Shown: positions 31,928 to 42,229, counted from the first letter of the stretch. The stretch is 64,000 nt of DNA from Capnocytophaga canimorsus (GCF_002302565.1 NZ_CP022382.1:877001-941000), one strand, 5' to 3'. The notes: generated by a model from the letters alone, not told the origin. Translations and numbers: made by a program.

Positions 31928-31965
31928 AAAAATAACAAAAGCTATCCAATTTACTGAATAGCTTT
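31928..31965 (-). terminator. terminator after rplS
   Basis: On the minus strand AAAGCTAT pairs with ATAGCTTT (31958-31965 with 31938-31945) around a 12-base loop, followed by a T-rich run. It separates rplS from the nuclease gene. Confidence 0.75.
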
Positions 31966-31988
31966 CGTATAATTTTTCAAAAAGAGGA

Positions 31989-32339
31989 TTAACCGCGAAT
32001 TTCTTTAATTCTTGCTTTTTTACCTCTTAAACCTCGGAAGTAATAGATTCGAGCACGTCTTACTTTACCTCGTTTGTTTACTTCAATTTTTTGAAGAGCA
32101 GGCATATTAAAAGGGAAAATACGCTCTACCCCAACAGTTCCTGACATCTTACGAATAGTAAATGTCTCAGTAGCACCACTACCTTTGCGCTGAATTACAA
32201 CGCCTTTGAAAAACTGTGTACGTTTTTTGTCTCCCTCTTTAATCTCGTAATAAACCGTAATGGTATCACCTGATGAAAATTCAGGAAAATCTTTCTTTTC
32301 TACAAAATTGTCTTGTACGTACTTTAATAAAGGTTCCAT
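31989..32339 (-). CDS. rplS: 50S ribosomal protein L19
   Basis: A 116-residue protein matching bacterial L19 over its full length: [50 protein letters not shown] and [19 protein letters not shown]19 sits at the interface of the large and small subunits. It is transcribed alone here, away from the usual rpsP-rimM-trmD-rplS cluster of Proteobacteria, from a consensus promoter at 32416-32446 and ends at a hairpin. Calling is secure. Confidence 0.98.
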   Translation of the reverse strand: MEPLLKYVQDNFVEKKDFPEFSSGDTITVYYEIKEGDKKRTQFFKGVVIQRKGSGATETFTIRKMSGTVGVERIFPFNMPALQKIEVNKRGKVRRARIYYFRGLRGKKARIKEIRG

Positions 32340-32415
32340 AAAAAATTAAAAATAATTAAAACAAATCTTCAAGCAACATATCACGTCCTTCGCCAGAGGT
32401 TACTCAAAGCAGGGG

Positions 32416-32446
32416 CAAATTTACGCATATTTATCGAATAGACAAA
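32416..32446 (-). promoter_or_regulatory. rplS promoter (TTTG-N19-TAAATTTG)
   Basis: On the minus strand TTTG (32443-32446) is followed after 19 bases by TAAATTTG (32416-32423), an ideal Bacteroidota promoter. The leader of about 70 bases before rplS contains a GC-richer stretch (CCTCTGGCGAAGG) that could bind a regulator, though no clear riboswitch fold is seen. Confidence 0.8.
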
Positions 32447-32526
32447 CTTCTAACTAAAATTTATCAACAAATTTCACTTGTGTCAAATAGGTGAAATTCA
32501 GCTGAAAAATGACTTTCTACTAAGAT

Positions 32527-33876
32527 TTACATATTTAATTCCACCGCATTACCGTGTCCTCGGTAGAGTAAAAGTTCTCCTTCTAAATGCACCTCAAGTA
32601 CGGTAGCATAAGGGTCAAGAGATTGGTCAGCAGGAACGGATATTCGTAAAATACCTGGAATATTATTCCAAGCCGCACCTCCATTCCTCTCGAAAGAAAG
32701 TTCTTGTTCAGCCCCTAACACCTTGATTGACTTCACTTTATTTTGTATTCCTTTAAGTAAAATATAATTTTTAGGATTATCAAACAAGCAGAGGTAAATT
32801 TTGGTTTTATCTTTACTAAGTAATGTAGGTCCAAAAAAGTGCCCATAAGGTAAACCTGCCTGAGTGTCAAAAACTGCTGTTTTATGCTTTGATATCCAAT
32901 TGCCTAAGGCTTCTAAGCGCAGTACTTGTTCTTGAGGAATTGTGCCATCGGGTTTCGGACCAACATTCAACAATAAATTCCCCCCAGAGCCAATTACCTC
33001 GACAAAAGTTCGAATAATTTGAGCTATAGGTTTGTAATTGTTATCCGTTGGAAAATATCCCCAATTATCGTTCATCGTCATACAAAACTCCCAAGCACCT
33101 TCGGGGCGAACCACAGGCACTCCTTGTTCGGGGGTTTTATAATCACCATACTGGTTCAATCGAGAATTTACAACCGTTTGAGGATTCCAGAAGAGTAATT
33201 TTTCCTTTATTTCTTTTGATTTCCATTCCTCCGGCTTATGTTCCCAATCGCCATCGAACCACCACAAATCGGGCTTAAATTGGCTCAATTCTTCCAATTG
33301 ATTAAAATTAAATGCGGTAAAACGCTCCCAAGGCGTCATTTTTTGTTGTCCTTTTTGAGGATATAACTTACGGACATCACTTCGCTGAAAAGTAACAGGC
33401 TGATAATCCGGATGCGACCAATCGCACAAAGAATAGTAAAGCCCCAATTTCATATTTTTTTTACGAACAGCCTCTACAAATGGTGTGAGTACATCTTTAC
33501 GTGCCGAAGCGTGTTTTACTGTGCTTAAATTACTATACTTTGTATTCCAAAGCGCAACGCCATCGTGGTGCTTGGTGGTCAAAACCACGTATTTGGCTCC
33601 TACCCTCTCAAACAAATCAAGCCATTGGTCAGGATTGTAATTTGAAGCGGTAAATTTTTGACCTTGTTTTAAATAATCCGTATGCGAAATGCGTTTGTGA
33701 TACATCGACCACGACTCGGTAATACCATTCACACCATAATACCCCCAGTGGATAAAAATTCCTAATTTGGCATCTGTAAACCAAGCTTTAAGTCGTTGTT
33801 CAGTCGTATTTTCAGTTTGAGCAAACAAATTCAAACTAAAAATACTAAGCATCAAAAGAATCGTTCTTTTTATCAT
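32527..33876 (-). CDS. GH29 family alpha-L-fucosidase, secreted
   Basis: A 449-residue exported enzyme (signal peptide ending NLFAQ). The GH29 barrel shows WFTDAKLGIFIHWGYYGV, KYVVLTTKHHDGVALW and the nucleophile motif LWWFDGDWEH (Asp208), followed by GGNLLLNVGPKPDG. A short beta-sandwich domain ends the protein. It releases alpha-L-fucose from glycans with retention of configuration. With the GH92 mannosidase and the PNGase F-like protein it forms a scattered set for breaking down host N-glycans. It is alone on its strand; a near-consensus TACCTTTA on the minus strand near 33911 may be its -7 box. Confidence 0.95.
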   Translation of the reverse strand: MIKRTILLMLSIFSLNLFAQTENTTEQRLKAWFTDAKLGIFIHWGYYGVNGITESWSMYHKRISHTDYLKQGQKFTASNYNPDQWLDLFERVGAKYVVLTTKHHDGVALWNTKYSNLSTVKHASARKDVLTPFVEAVRKKNMKLGLYYSLCDWSHPDYQPVTFQRSDVRKLYPQKGQQKMTPWERFTAFNFNQLEELSQFKPDLWWFDGDWEHKPEEWKSKEIKEKLLFWNPQTVVNSRLNQYGDYKTPEQGVPVVRPEGAWEFCMTMNDNWGYFPTDNNYKPIAQIIRTFVEVIGSGGNLLLNVGPKPDGTIPQEQVLRLEALGNWISKHKTAVFDTQAGLPYGHFFGPTLLSKDKTKIYLCLFDNPKNYILLKGIQNKVKSIKVLGAEQELSFERNGGAAWNNIPGILRISVPADQSLDPYATVLEVHLEGELLLYRGHGNAVELNM

Positions 33877-33942
33877 TTTTTTACAATTAAATAATTCAGA
33901 GGATAAAGGTAATGAAAATTATAAAATAACATTTGAATAAAG

Positions 33943-33973
33943 TTGTTTTTTTCGGTAATTTGTTCTACATTTG
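33943..33973 (+). promoter_or_regulatory. promoter of the leader RNA (TTG-N20-TACATTTG)
   Basis: TTG at 33943-33945 and TACATTTG at 33966-33973 are spaced by 20 bases, a near-ideal match. Transcription should begin near 33980, about 47 bases before the 25-codon leader ORF and 300 bases before the first gene of the PrfH operon. Confidence 0.8.
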
Positions 33974-34026
33974 CACCGATTTTCACAAAGAAAATAATTG
34001 TTTAACATAAAAAACACGAAGTAAAA

Positions 34027-34104
34027 ATGCTTAATTTCATTCAAGATATCTCAGTCTGTTTGCCATTTTTAGTGGCAGGGCTTCGTGTTGCTCTGTTTTG
34101 TTAG
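34027..34104 (+). CDS. 25-residue leader peptide ORF
   Basis: ATG at 34027 to TAG at 34104 encodes a 25-residue hydrophobic peptide beginning MLNFIQDISV and ending VALFC. It starts six bases after segment 1 of the attenuator and its codons 19-21 are segment 2. No run of one amino acid is seen, so it does not look like an amino-acid-starvation leader; the signal, if any, could be initiation or early stalling. A chance ORF in a small RNA is possible. Confidence 0.45.
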   Translation: MLNFIQDISVCLPFLVAGLRVALFC

Positions 34105-34128
34105 AACAATAGTATAATAAAATATTAG

Positions 34129-34157
34129 AACCCGAAGTCAGCAGATTTCGGGTTTTT
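34129..34157 (+). terminator. leader terminator
   Basis: AACCCGAA (34129-34136) and TTCGGGTT (34147-34154) make a perfect 8-bp stem with a 10-base loop, followed by TTTTT. It lies between the promoter at 33943 and the gene at 34279, which has no other visible promoter. Confidence 0.85.
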
Positions 34158-34278
34158 ATTTTGCTCATAACACTCTCCTACTTATCCAAATTCTTAGGTA
34201 AAATTTATCCTAAAAGAAAAAGTTTTATTGCAAAATAATTCCCAAAATCTTTTTTAATAAATTGATAAACAAAGAAAA

Positions 34279-35043
34279 ATGGGAAATTCATATATAGAAA
34301 ACTCTCAACTAAGAAGCCTTCGAACACGAAAAAGATTGATAAAAAAGGCTTTCGAGAAATACATTCGTCAGCAAAATAAACTATGGCGAAAACTTTGGAA
34401 TCAGAAGCGAGACATTCCTCTGGTTCCGCTGCCTGAACCTTATCAAAAGGGATTTGTGCGTTTTTTTGCACTTCGGGACGACATCGCTCGGAGTAAAAGT
34501 GCCGATTTTTTCAATCAAATTTTGGAGAAAATCAACACTTATCAATATTCCGACAATCGTAAATTTCTGAAAAAGAAACGAAAACGAGGTAAAAAAATAC
34601 AAGTTCCACGCGAACAAAAATTACACAAAATTATCGAATGGCAGTTTCCAAAGTATAAAAAATTGGAATTCAACTACAAAGAACAAATGTATTTTGTGAA
34701 AACCGAAGAATACAATCCGCATCGGAAAGTTTTTGAAACTTATTACGAATTTCGGGACCCTTGGCGATTTGTATTGCGTGTAAAACCTTATATGATAACA
34801 CATTATCGTCCACTGGATTTGGATTTGGAGCGAGAACTTGCCCAGTTGGATAAGCTTCTGGATAATCATAAAGTTCGTGGCATCATACAAAAGAAAATAG
34901 TTGGTAGAAGCTATGGTTGGAAAGATGTTGAGAAGAAAAAAGGCAAAGAAAAATACAAATACAACAACTTAAAAAACAATAATTTATCAAAAATGAGGCT
35001 TTCCGCTACCGAAATTGCTTCTATTTTTGAAGAAACTTTTTAA
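34279..35043 (+). CDS. very basic protein of unknown function, first gene of the PrfH operon
   Basis: A 254-residue cytoplasmic protein, not recognised. It is rich in Lys, Arg and Tyr (for example KKKRKRGKKIQVPREQK near residue 95), as expected for an RNA- or ribosome-binding protein. A conserved-looking centre reads YYEFRDPWRFVLRVKPY. The C-terminal third is charged and helical. No catalytic motif is evident and it is not RtcB. It is followed 12 bases later by the zinc-ribbon gene and then PrfH, so a role with PrfH is likely by context only. Its expression probably depends on read-through of the terminator at 34129-34157. Codon use is AT-rich. Confidence 0.7.
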   Translation: MGNSYIENSQLRSLRTRKRLIKKAFEKYIRQQNKLWRKLWNQKRDIPLVPLPEPYQKGFVRFFALRDDIARSKSADFFNQILEKINTYQYSDNRKFLKKKRKRGKKIQVPREQKLHKIIEWQFPKYKKLEFNYKEQMYFVKTEEYNPHRKVFETYYEFRDPWRFVLRVKPYMITHYRPLDLDLERELAQLDKLLDNHKVRGIIQKKIVGRSYGWKDVEKKKGKEKYKYNNLKNNNLSKMRLSATEIASIFEETF

Positions 35044-35055
35044 AAGAAATTGAAA

Positions 35056-35652
35056 ATGAAAAAGATATATAAAGAAAAATACACTCACTTTTGGGAAAAC
35101 GGTACTTGGGTGGTTTGTCCGAATTGTCAAAAAAATGCGATTATCCATAATACAGGCGAAACTTTCCCAAATCATTCAGTTTTAAAGTGCAATCATTGTG
35201 GTTTGGTCAAAAAAAGTGGTGATTTATCACTTTTTAATTTGATTGTTAAACTCAATTGTCCATTTTGTAGCAACAATATTGAACTGACATACCAAGATGT
35301 CAAAGAAAAACAATCTTTAATCAATATCAAATGCCGAAAATGTGATAATTTACTCTCCGTAAAACCTCGTTATCAACCTAATTATTCAACACTTTATGCC
35401 GACAAAGTAAACGGACTGATGTGTGATAATACTTTCGGTCTACCCTATTTCTTTCAGGAGAATATCCGTGGGAATTTATTTTGGGCAAAAAACGATAAAC
35501 ATTTGCTGGAAATGGAAAATTACATCAGTTCGGACTTGCGTCCTCGAAAAGGAATGACAATGGTAGCAAAATTGCCGACTTTTATCAAAATCAAGAAAAA
35601 TAAAGAAATTATACTTAAAATTTTAGAAAAATGGAAAAAATCATACAAATAA
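35056..35652 (+). CDS. double zinc-ribbon protein, second gene of the PrfH operon
   Basis: A 198-residue cytoplasmic protein with two consecutive four-cysteine ribbons: C21-C24 with C45-C48, and C68-C71 with C93-C96 (each CxxC...CxxC). The C-terminal ~90 residues form a separate domain with TFGLPYFFQENIRGNLFWA and ENYISSDLR, which looks conserved but has no function I know. The open frame begins with a TTG at 35050; I use the ATG at 35056. Its last 22 bases overlap the start of prfH, implying translational coupling. Zinc ribbons of this type usually bind nucleic acid; a ribosome- or RNA-binding role is inference. Confidence 0.8.
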   Translation: MKKIYKEKYTHFWENGTWVVCPNCQKNAIIHNTGETFPNHSVLKCNHCGLVKKSGDLSLFNLIVKLNCPFCSNNIELTYQDVKEKQSLINIKCRKCDNLLSVKPRYQPNYSTLYADKVNGLMCDNTFGLPYFFQENIRGNLFWAKNDKHLLEMENYISSDLRPRKGMTMVAKLPTFIKIKKNKEIILKILEKWKKSYK

Positions 35653-36314
35653 CTTCAGGAAAAGGACCTTTGGAATGCCAATGGGTAGTCGCTAAAGTAC
35701 TGAAAATCTTTTTGCAAGAAGCCAAAGAAAAAAATATACAAGCAGAAGTCCTACACCGAGAAGAAGGTGACGAAAACTTAACCTTAAAATCTGTCACACT
35801 TCTTTTGAAAGGAACTGATTTACAAGATTTTTTAAAGAATTGGCTCGGCTCGATTTGTTGGGTAGGAAAATCTACTTTTAGGAAATTTCACCAGCGGTCG
35901 AACTGGTTTATTGGTGTTTTTGAGCTTTCTCCATCAGAAAAAATAGCTTTCCGTGAAAGTGATATTTCATTTCAAATGGTGCGTTCGCAAGGTAGTGGCG
36001 GACAGAATGTTAATAAAGTAAACTCAGCGGTTCGGGCTACGCATCAGCCTTCGGGGGTGAGTGTTTTTGTGCAAGATACGCGTTCACAATTGGAAAACAA
36101 GAAGTTAGCCATCGTCCGAATTAAAGAAAAATTACAACTTTTTGAATTGGAGAAACTCAAACAACAAGCTCAAAATCAGTGGAACAATCATCAGCAAGTA
36201 GCGAGAGGCAACGCGGTTCGCACCTTTCACGGAACAGATTTTAAACGGAATTTTGTGGATAAATCTTACAAAAAAGAACGAACAAAAAATAAGAAAATTG
36301 ATTTTGATGAATAA
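35631..36314 (+). CDS. prfH: peptide chain release factor H (PrfH)
   Basis: A 227-residue release-factor relative. The catalytic domain has SQGSGGQNVNKVNSAVR with GGQ at residues 123-125, and a basic C-terminal tail (KSYKKERTKNKK). The stop-codon recognition domain of RF1/RF2 is absent; the N-terminal ~100 residues (ITSGKGPLECQWVVAKVL) match PrfH. PrfH is known to release peptide from ribosomes whose 16S decoding centre has been cleaved, and normally sits beside RtcB2, an RNA ligase that repairs the cut. No rtcB is adjacent here; two unknown genes precede it instead. The start overlaps the upstream gene by 22 bases. Confidence 0.92.
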   Translation: MEKIIQITSGKGPLECQWVVAKVLKIFLQEAKEKNIQAEVLHREEGDENLTLKSVTLLLKGTDLQDFLKNWLGSICWVGKSTFRKFHQRSNWFIGVFELSPSEKIAFRESDISFQMVRSQGSGGQNVNKVNSAVRATHQPSGVSVFVQDTRSQLENKKLAIVRIKEKLQLFELEKLKQQAQNQWNNHQQVARGNAVRTFHGTDFKRNFVDKSYKKERTKNKKIDFDE

Positions 36315-36371
36315 TTGCTAATTGTCAGTTATTAATTTTCTTCTTGTAGACACTTTGTAGACACTCATTTC

Positions 36372-36402
36372 TTGGTGAAGAAAGCGTTTGTCAGTAGTTT
36401 TG
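36372..36402 (+). promoter_or_regulatory. promoter (TTG-N20-TAGTTTTG)
   Basis: TTG at 36372-36374 and TAGTTTTG at 36395-36402 are 20 bases apart, an ideal match, about 48 bases before the ATG at 36450. This separates the next two genes from the PrfH operon. Confidence 0.75.
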
Positions 36403-36449
36403 CCAAAAAATCATTAACCGTTGATAATTAACAATTAACCTTTACAAAA

Positions 36450-36758
36450 ATGTGGAAAAATGATAGAAAAAATATAGGAAAACGAGGTTCAGAAGAGGGA
36501 ATTATTATTTCCGATTTGGAACACAGCAACGGAGCCAGAATAACAATAGAAAAAGACGGATTGACCGCTCCTTTTTCTGTAACGCTCGGCGTGTATGGAG
36601 AATTTATGCATACCGATTTTTTCTCAACACAATCAGAAGCAGAAAGTTATCAGACAAAAGTAATGCGTGAAATAGAAAAATTATTCGCAATTTTATCCGA
36701 AGAAAATCCTGACAGAGGAGCAGAATATCAAGCTATTATCAAAAACATTACACAGTGA
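36450..36758 (+). CDS. small cytoplasmic protein of unknown function
   Basis: A 102-residue protein, not recognised. It begins MWKNDRKNIGKRGSEEG, has an alternating strand pattern (IIISDLEHSNGARITIEKDG, then PFSVTLGVYGEFMHTDFF) and ends in a helix. No signal peptide or metal site. It has its own consensus promoter and is followed directly by a second small unknown gene; the pair may work together, as small two-gene units with an acidic second protein often do, but nothing in the sequence shows a toxin or immunity fold with certainty. Confidence 0.6.
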   Translation: MWKNDRKNIGKRGSEEGIIISDLEHSNGARITIEKDGLTAPFSVTLGVYGEFMHTDFFSTQSEAESYQTKVMREIEKLFAILSEENPDRGAEYQAIIKNITQ

Positions 36759-36778
36759 AAAATTTAAAATTAAGAAAA

Positions 36779-37309
36779 ATGAAAGACTATATCGCACAAA
36801 TGTTAGAACTACAAGAAGAAAAGAATAGTTTGTTTTTTGAGTTTCAGGAACTCCCTATCAATGAGCAAGTTGAATATCTGAATACAAAATTAGATTTACA
36901 ACAATATAACAAATTAAAAACGAATTTTCTGTTAGATGTAATGAATAACTATTACATTGATAATGAAGTACTAATGCAAGTTTGGAAATCTTGGCTTGGC
37001 ACAAGCATTATGCACGAATGTTGTACGCGTATAGGATTGATTACTTTTTGCTACAAAAATCCTGAGTTAAAATCAGAGATGATAGCGGAAACCTTTGATT
37101 TTATTGAGAAAAATTTGATTGTACAATATTCTGAAAATAAAAGCTACACAGATGAAATAATCGTGTATCACGCTGCCTTACTTTTATGGGATTTGGGCTA
37201 CAAAAATGCCTTGCAATCACTCATCAAAAAATATCAAACCATTTGTGACGATTATTTTGATGAAGAGGAATATCAAAAAATTGAAAATATTACAGAAAAT
37301 GAAGGTTAA
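36779..37309 (+). CDS. helical protein of unknown function
   Basis: A 176-residue acidic, all-helical protein beginning MKDYIAQMLELQEEKN, with a repeated helical-hairpin look (HEAT-like), and a strongly acidic end (YQTICDDYFDEEEYQKIE). I do not recognise it. A GTG at 36755 overlapping the previous stop would add eight residues; I prefer the ATG at 36779. Co-transcription with the 102-residue gene is likely from spacing. Confidence 0.6.
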   Translation: MKDYIAQMLELQEEKNSLFFEFQELPINEQVEYLNTKLDLQQYNKLKTNFLLDVMNNYYIDNEVLMQVWKSWLGTSIMHECCTRIGLITFCYKNPELKSEMIAETFDFIEKNLIVQYSENKSYTDEIIVYHAALLLWDLGYKNALQSLIKKYQTICDDYFDEEEYQKIENITENEG

Positions 37310-39951
<2,642 letters not shown>

Positions 39952-39980
39952 TCCGTAGCACGGACGGGCAATAAATACAG

Positions 39981-40012
39981 CCCCACCTGATACTAATTGG
40001 GTGGGGTTTTTT
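39981..40012 (+). terminator. dnaK terminator
   Basis: CCCCACC (39981-39987) pairs with GGTGGGG (40000-40006), 12-base loop, followed by TTTTTT. It ends 14 bases before the next ATG. Confidence 0.93.
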
Positions 40013-40025
40013 AAATATAAATATT

Positions 40026-42011
40026 ATGAGTAACCACAATTTAATAGCGTCATTAGCGCTTTTTGGAGAATTATACGATAGTAATAAAATCATTAAAGAT
40101 ATTATTGGTGATTTTGTTTTAAATGTAATAAGACTAAAAAATGCTTTTCATTGTAATTCAGTAGACATTAAAAGAATGTTAAAAGAGGAGTACTGTTTTG
40201 ATATTCCTGAGTCTGTTATTAAAACCACTTTAAATAGGTTGCAAAACAAAGGTGAAGTAGAGAAAAAAAATGGAGGTTATCAATTCAAGAAAAAAAACAC
40301 CAATGAACCTACCGAATTTAAAAATGAACTTCAAAAAACAATAGAACTTCAAAAAGAAATTTTTGAAAAATTATGTTTGTTTGTAGAGGAGCAAGAAAAG
40401 AAAAGTCTTACAGATGATGAAAAGAATAGTTTATTTAAAGATTTGATTGCGTATCTTTTGGATCAAAGTTTAGGGGAAAAATACAAATCGTCAATTAGTG
40501 CTTTTATCATTCTAAATCAAAATGAAGAAAAAATTAAAAATGCTTTACAATATATAAAAGAAGGGGTCATTTTGTATCAAGGAATTACATATACACCTAA
40601 CATTAACAATTTAGGTAGTTGGAATAATACACTAACAATTTATTTAGCAACGGAACATCTTTTTAGTGCTGTGGGGTATAATGGGGAATTATATCAAGAG
40701 ATATTTAATGATTTTCTTTCTTTGGTTAATGAAATTAATTCAAATAATAAAAAACAGAAAATTACATTAATATACGGAGATGAAGTCAAAATGGAAACTG
40801 ACAATTTCTTCTCATCGGCTGAAAATATAATTAAAGGAAGGATTACACCAGATGTATCAAGTTCAGCAATGAAATCCATATTAAAAGATTGCTACAGACC
40901 TTCTGATATTGTAAATAAAAAATCTAACTTTATAGAAGAACTCAAAGGAAAGGGAATAAAACAAATTCATAATATAGAAATACTGCCAGAATATAATGTA
41001 GAAGATTTGTCCGTTGTGGAAGAAGTGATAAAGAATTCAAAAAGGGAAATAAAAGAGGAGGAATGTTTAGATATATTAAAAATATTTTCTCAAATAAACA
41101 CAAGGAGAGGAGGAAGAAAATCTAATTCTTTTGAACAGTCAGGATATATCTATATGGTAGAAAGTGCTTTGGCAAATTACTTAGCACATCAATTAGAGGT
41201 TAAAATAAAACAGGAGGATTTTCCTTATGCTAAAAATATAGATTTTATTACAACACAATTTTGGTTCAAGTTAAATAAAGGATTTGGTTTAAAAAATCAA
41301 TCTTTACCTAAATCTTTTTCATTTATAACTAAAGCACAACTTATACTATCCAATTATATTAATAAATCTATAGAGGATAGATATAACGAAACGAAAGAAA
41401 AATTCAAAAGAGGTGATATTAGCCAAGAAAATTTAATTCTATTGAAAAAAGAACTTGAAAACGAATCTAAAAATCCAGAAGATATAACTTTTGAAAATAT
41501 TGATAGTACATTTGAATTTTTAACAGATGATAACTATTTGGATAAAGTTATCCGTGAAAATTCTCATAAAGATGATAAACTAAAATCATTTAGAATAGAG
41601 AATGAAAAGCTTAAAATTTATAAAGAAAAAAATGAGACTCTAAAAAAGAAAAAACAACTAAATAAAAAAGCAAAGGAATACGCTCAAGAAGAGTGGAAAA
41701 AGAAACAGAAGGAAGATAGGCAAAATATATGTTATTTTGTAATTTGGTTGTCTATTAATATTATAATATTTGGATTAGGATTAGCAGGTGGGATTTTTAC
41801 AATAGCTCAACAATTTGGTTTACCTGATTGGTTATCTTGGATGGGCTTAACTTTGTTAATACCTTTGGGCATATTTCAAAAATGTAAAATGGATTTTGAT
41901 AAGTTTAAGGCAGGGGGTAAAACTATTAGGAAGTATATGAATTACAAAAAATATAAGATAAGAACTTTAATAAAATCGAAAGACAGTTTTTTAAAAAAAA
42001 CGCACAACTAA
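40026..42011 (+). CDS. large orphan protein with winged-helix-like N-terminus and C-terminal membrane anchor
   Basis: A 661-residue protein I cannot assign. Residues ~20-90 look like a winged helix (VDIKRMLKEEYCFDIPESVIKTTLNRL ... then a wing GGYQFKK), followed by a coiled coil (residues ~95-130). Around residues 200-215 IYLATEHLFSAVG looks like the first strand and helix of a PIN-like nuclease domain, but with Ala where Asp is expected. A second conserved-looking stretch is DFITTQFWFKLNKGFG. A long charged coiled coil precedes two membrane helices near residues 567-590 and 598-616. It is more AT-rich than dnaK, starts 14 bases after dnaK's terminator without a visible promoter, and borders repeats, suggesting horizontal gain. 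A defence or stress role is possible but unproven. Confidence 0.7.
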   Translation: MSNHNLIASLALFGELYDSNKIIKDIIGDFVLNVIRLKNAFHCNSVDIKRMLKEEYCFDIPESVIKTTLNRLQNKGEVEKKNGGYQFKKKNTNEPTEFKNELQKTIELQKEIFEKLCLFVEEQEKKSLTDDEKNSLFKDLIAYLLDQSLGEKYKSSISAFIILNQNEEKIKNALQYIKEGVILYQGITYTPNINNLGSWNNTLTIYLATEHLFSAVGYNGELYQEIFNDFLSLVNEINSNNKKQKITLIYGDEVKMETDNFFSSAENIIKGRITPDVSSSAMKSILKDCYRPSDIVNKKSNFIEELKGKGIKQIHNIEILPEYNVEDLSVVEEVIKNSKREIKEEECLDILKIFSQINTRRGGRKSNSFEQSGYIYMVESALANYLAHQLEVKIKQEDFPYAKNIDFITTQFWFKLNKGFGLKNQSLPKSFSFITKAQLILSNYINKSIEDRYNETKEKFKRGDISQENLILLKKELENESKNPEDITFENIDSTFEFLTDDNYLDKVIRENSHKDDKLKSFRIENEKLKIYKEKNETLKKKKQLNKKAKEYAQEEWKKKQKEDRQNICYFVIWLSINIIIFGLGLAGGIFTIAQQFGLPDWLSWMGLTLLIPLGIFQKCKMDFDKFKAGGKTIRKYMNYKKYKIRTLIKSKDSFLKKTHN

Positions 42012-42082
42012 AATATTATCATTAAAATCAAACACCACTAACTTCAAGAGTGAGCCAACGGCATTGGAGACGAAGCGTTAAG

Positions 42083-42173
42083 AAAAATAGTCGTGTTTTC
42101 GTTAAGAATTTTCCACTGTTCGAAGCGACTGCAAGGAGCAAGTTTGGAAAATTTAGAAAACACGACTATTTTT
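42083..42173. repeat. long imperfect hairpin (MITE-like block, part 1)
   Basis: An 18-bp perfect inverted repeat (42083-42100 with 42156-42173; core ATAGTCGTGTTTTC) is followed inward by a 9-bp pair AATTTTCCA (42107-42115) and TGGAAAATT (42145-42153). The loop contains TTCGAAGCGACTGCAAGG. No ORF is present. The structure is too long for a plain terminator and is typical of non-autonomous dispersed elements. Confidence 0.75.
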
Positions 42174-42203
42174 TAGCGAAGTATCCAAAGCCTTGAATTT
42201 TTG

Positions 42204-42229
42204 GTACTTTTGTTTCAAGACAAAAGTAC
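42204..42229. repeat. perfect hairpin GTACTTTTGT/ACAAAAGTAC (MITE-like block, part 2)
   Basis: GTACTTTTGT (42204-42213) and ACAAAAGTAC (42220-42229) form a 10-bp stem with a 6-base loop. The flanking words (AAAGCCTTGAATTTTTGG before it) resemble stretches I recall from dispersed repeats in other Bacteroidota genomes. It adjoins the longer hairpin at 42083-42173. Confidence 0.65.

Larger units (their letters stand above)
34013..34157 (+). promoter_or_regulatory. attenuator-like leader with competing hairpins
   Basis: Four segments can pair in two exclusive ways. Segment 1 AACACGAAG (34013-34021) pairs perfectly with segment 2 CTTCGTGTT (34081-34089). Segment 3 AACCCGAAG (34129-34137) pairs with segment 4 TTCGGGTT (34147-34154), forming a Rho-independent terminator followed by a T run. 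Segment 2 can also pair with segment 3 at 8 of 9 positions, which would destroy the terminator. An extra hairpin GCCA/TGGC lies between 1 and 2, and ATTGTT (33998-34003) can pair with AACAAT (34107-34112). This is the classic layout of transcription attenuation, here with a short ORF spanning segment 2. Alternatively the unit is a free-standing small RNA. Confidence 0.6.

Noticed and set aside
33980..34160. 6S RNA
   Set aside because: The nested pairings resemble a long hairpin, but the mutually exclusive segments and coding frame fit an attenuator better, and I cannot confirm the 6S consensus by eye.
34205..34471. An 88-codon minus-strand frame overlapping the first PrfH-operon gene
   Set aside because: No promoter, low-complexity Phe/Leu-rich product, and opposite a longer, better supported gene.
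40026..42011. Assignment of the 661-residue orphan to a named anti-phage system
   Set aside because: No domain order I know matches; a winged helix, coiled coil and membrane anchor are not enough to name it.
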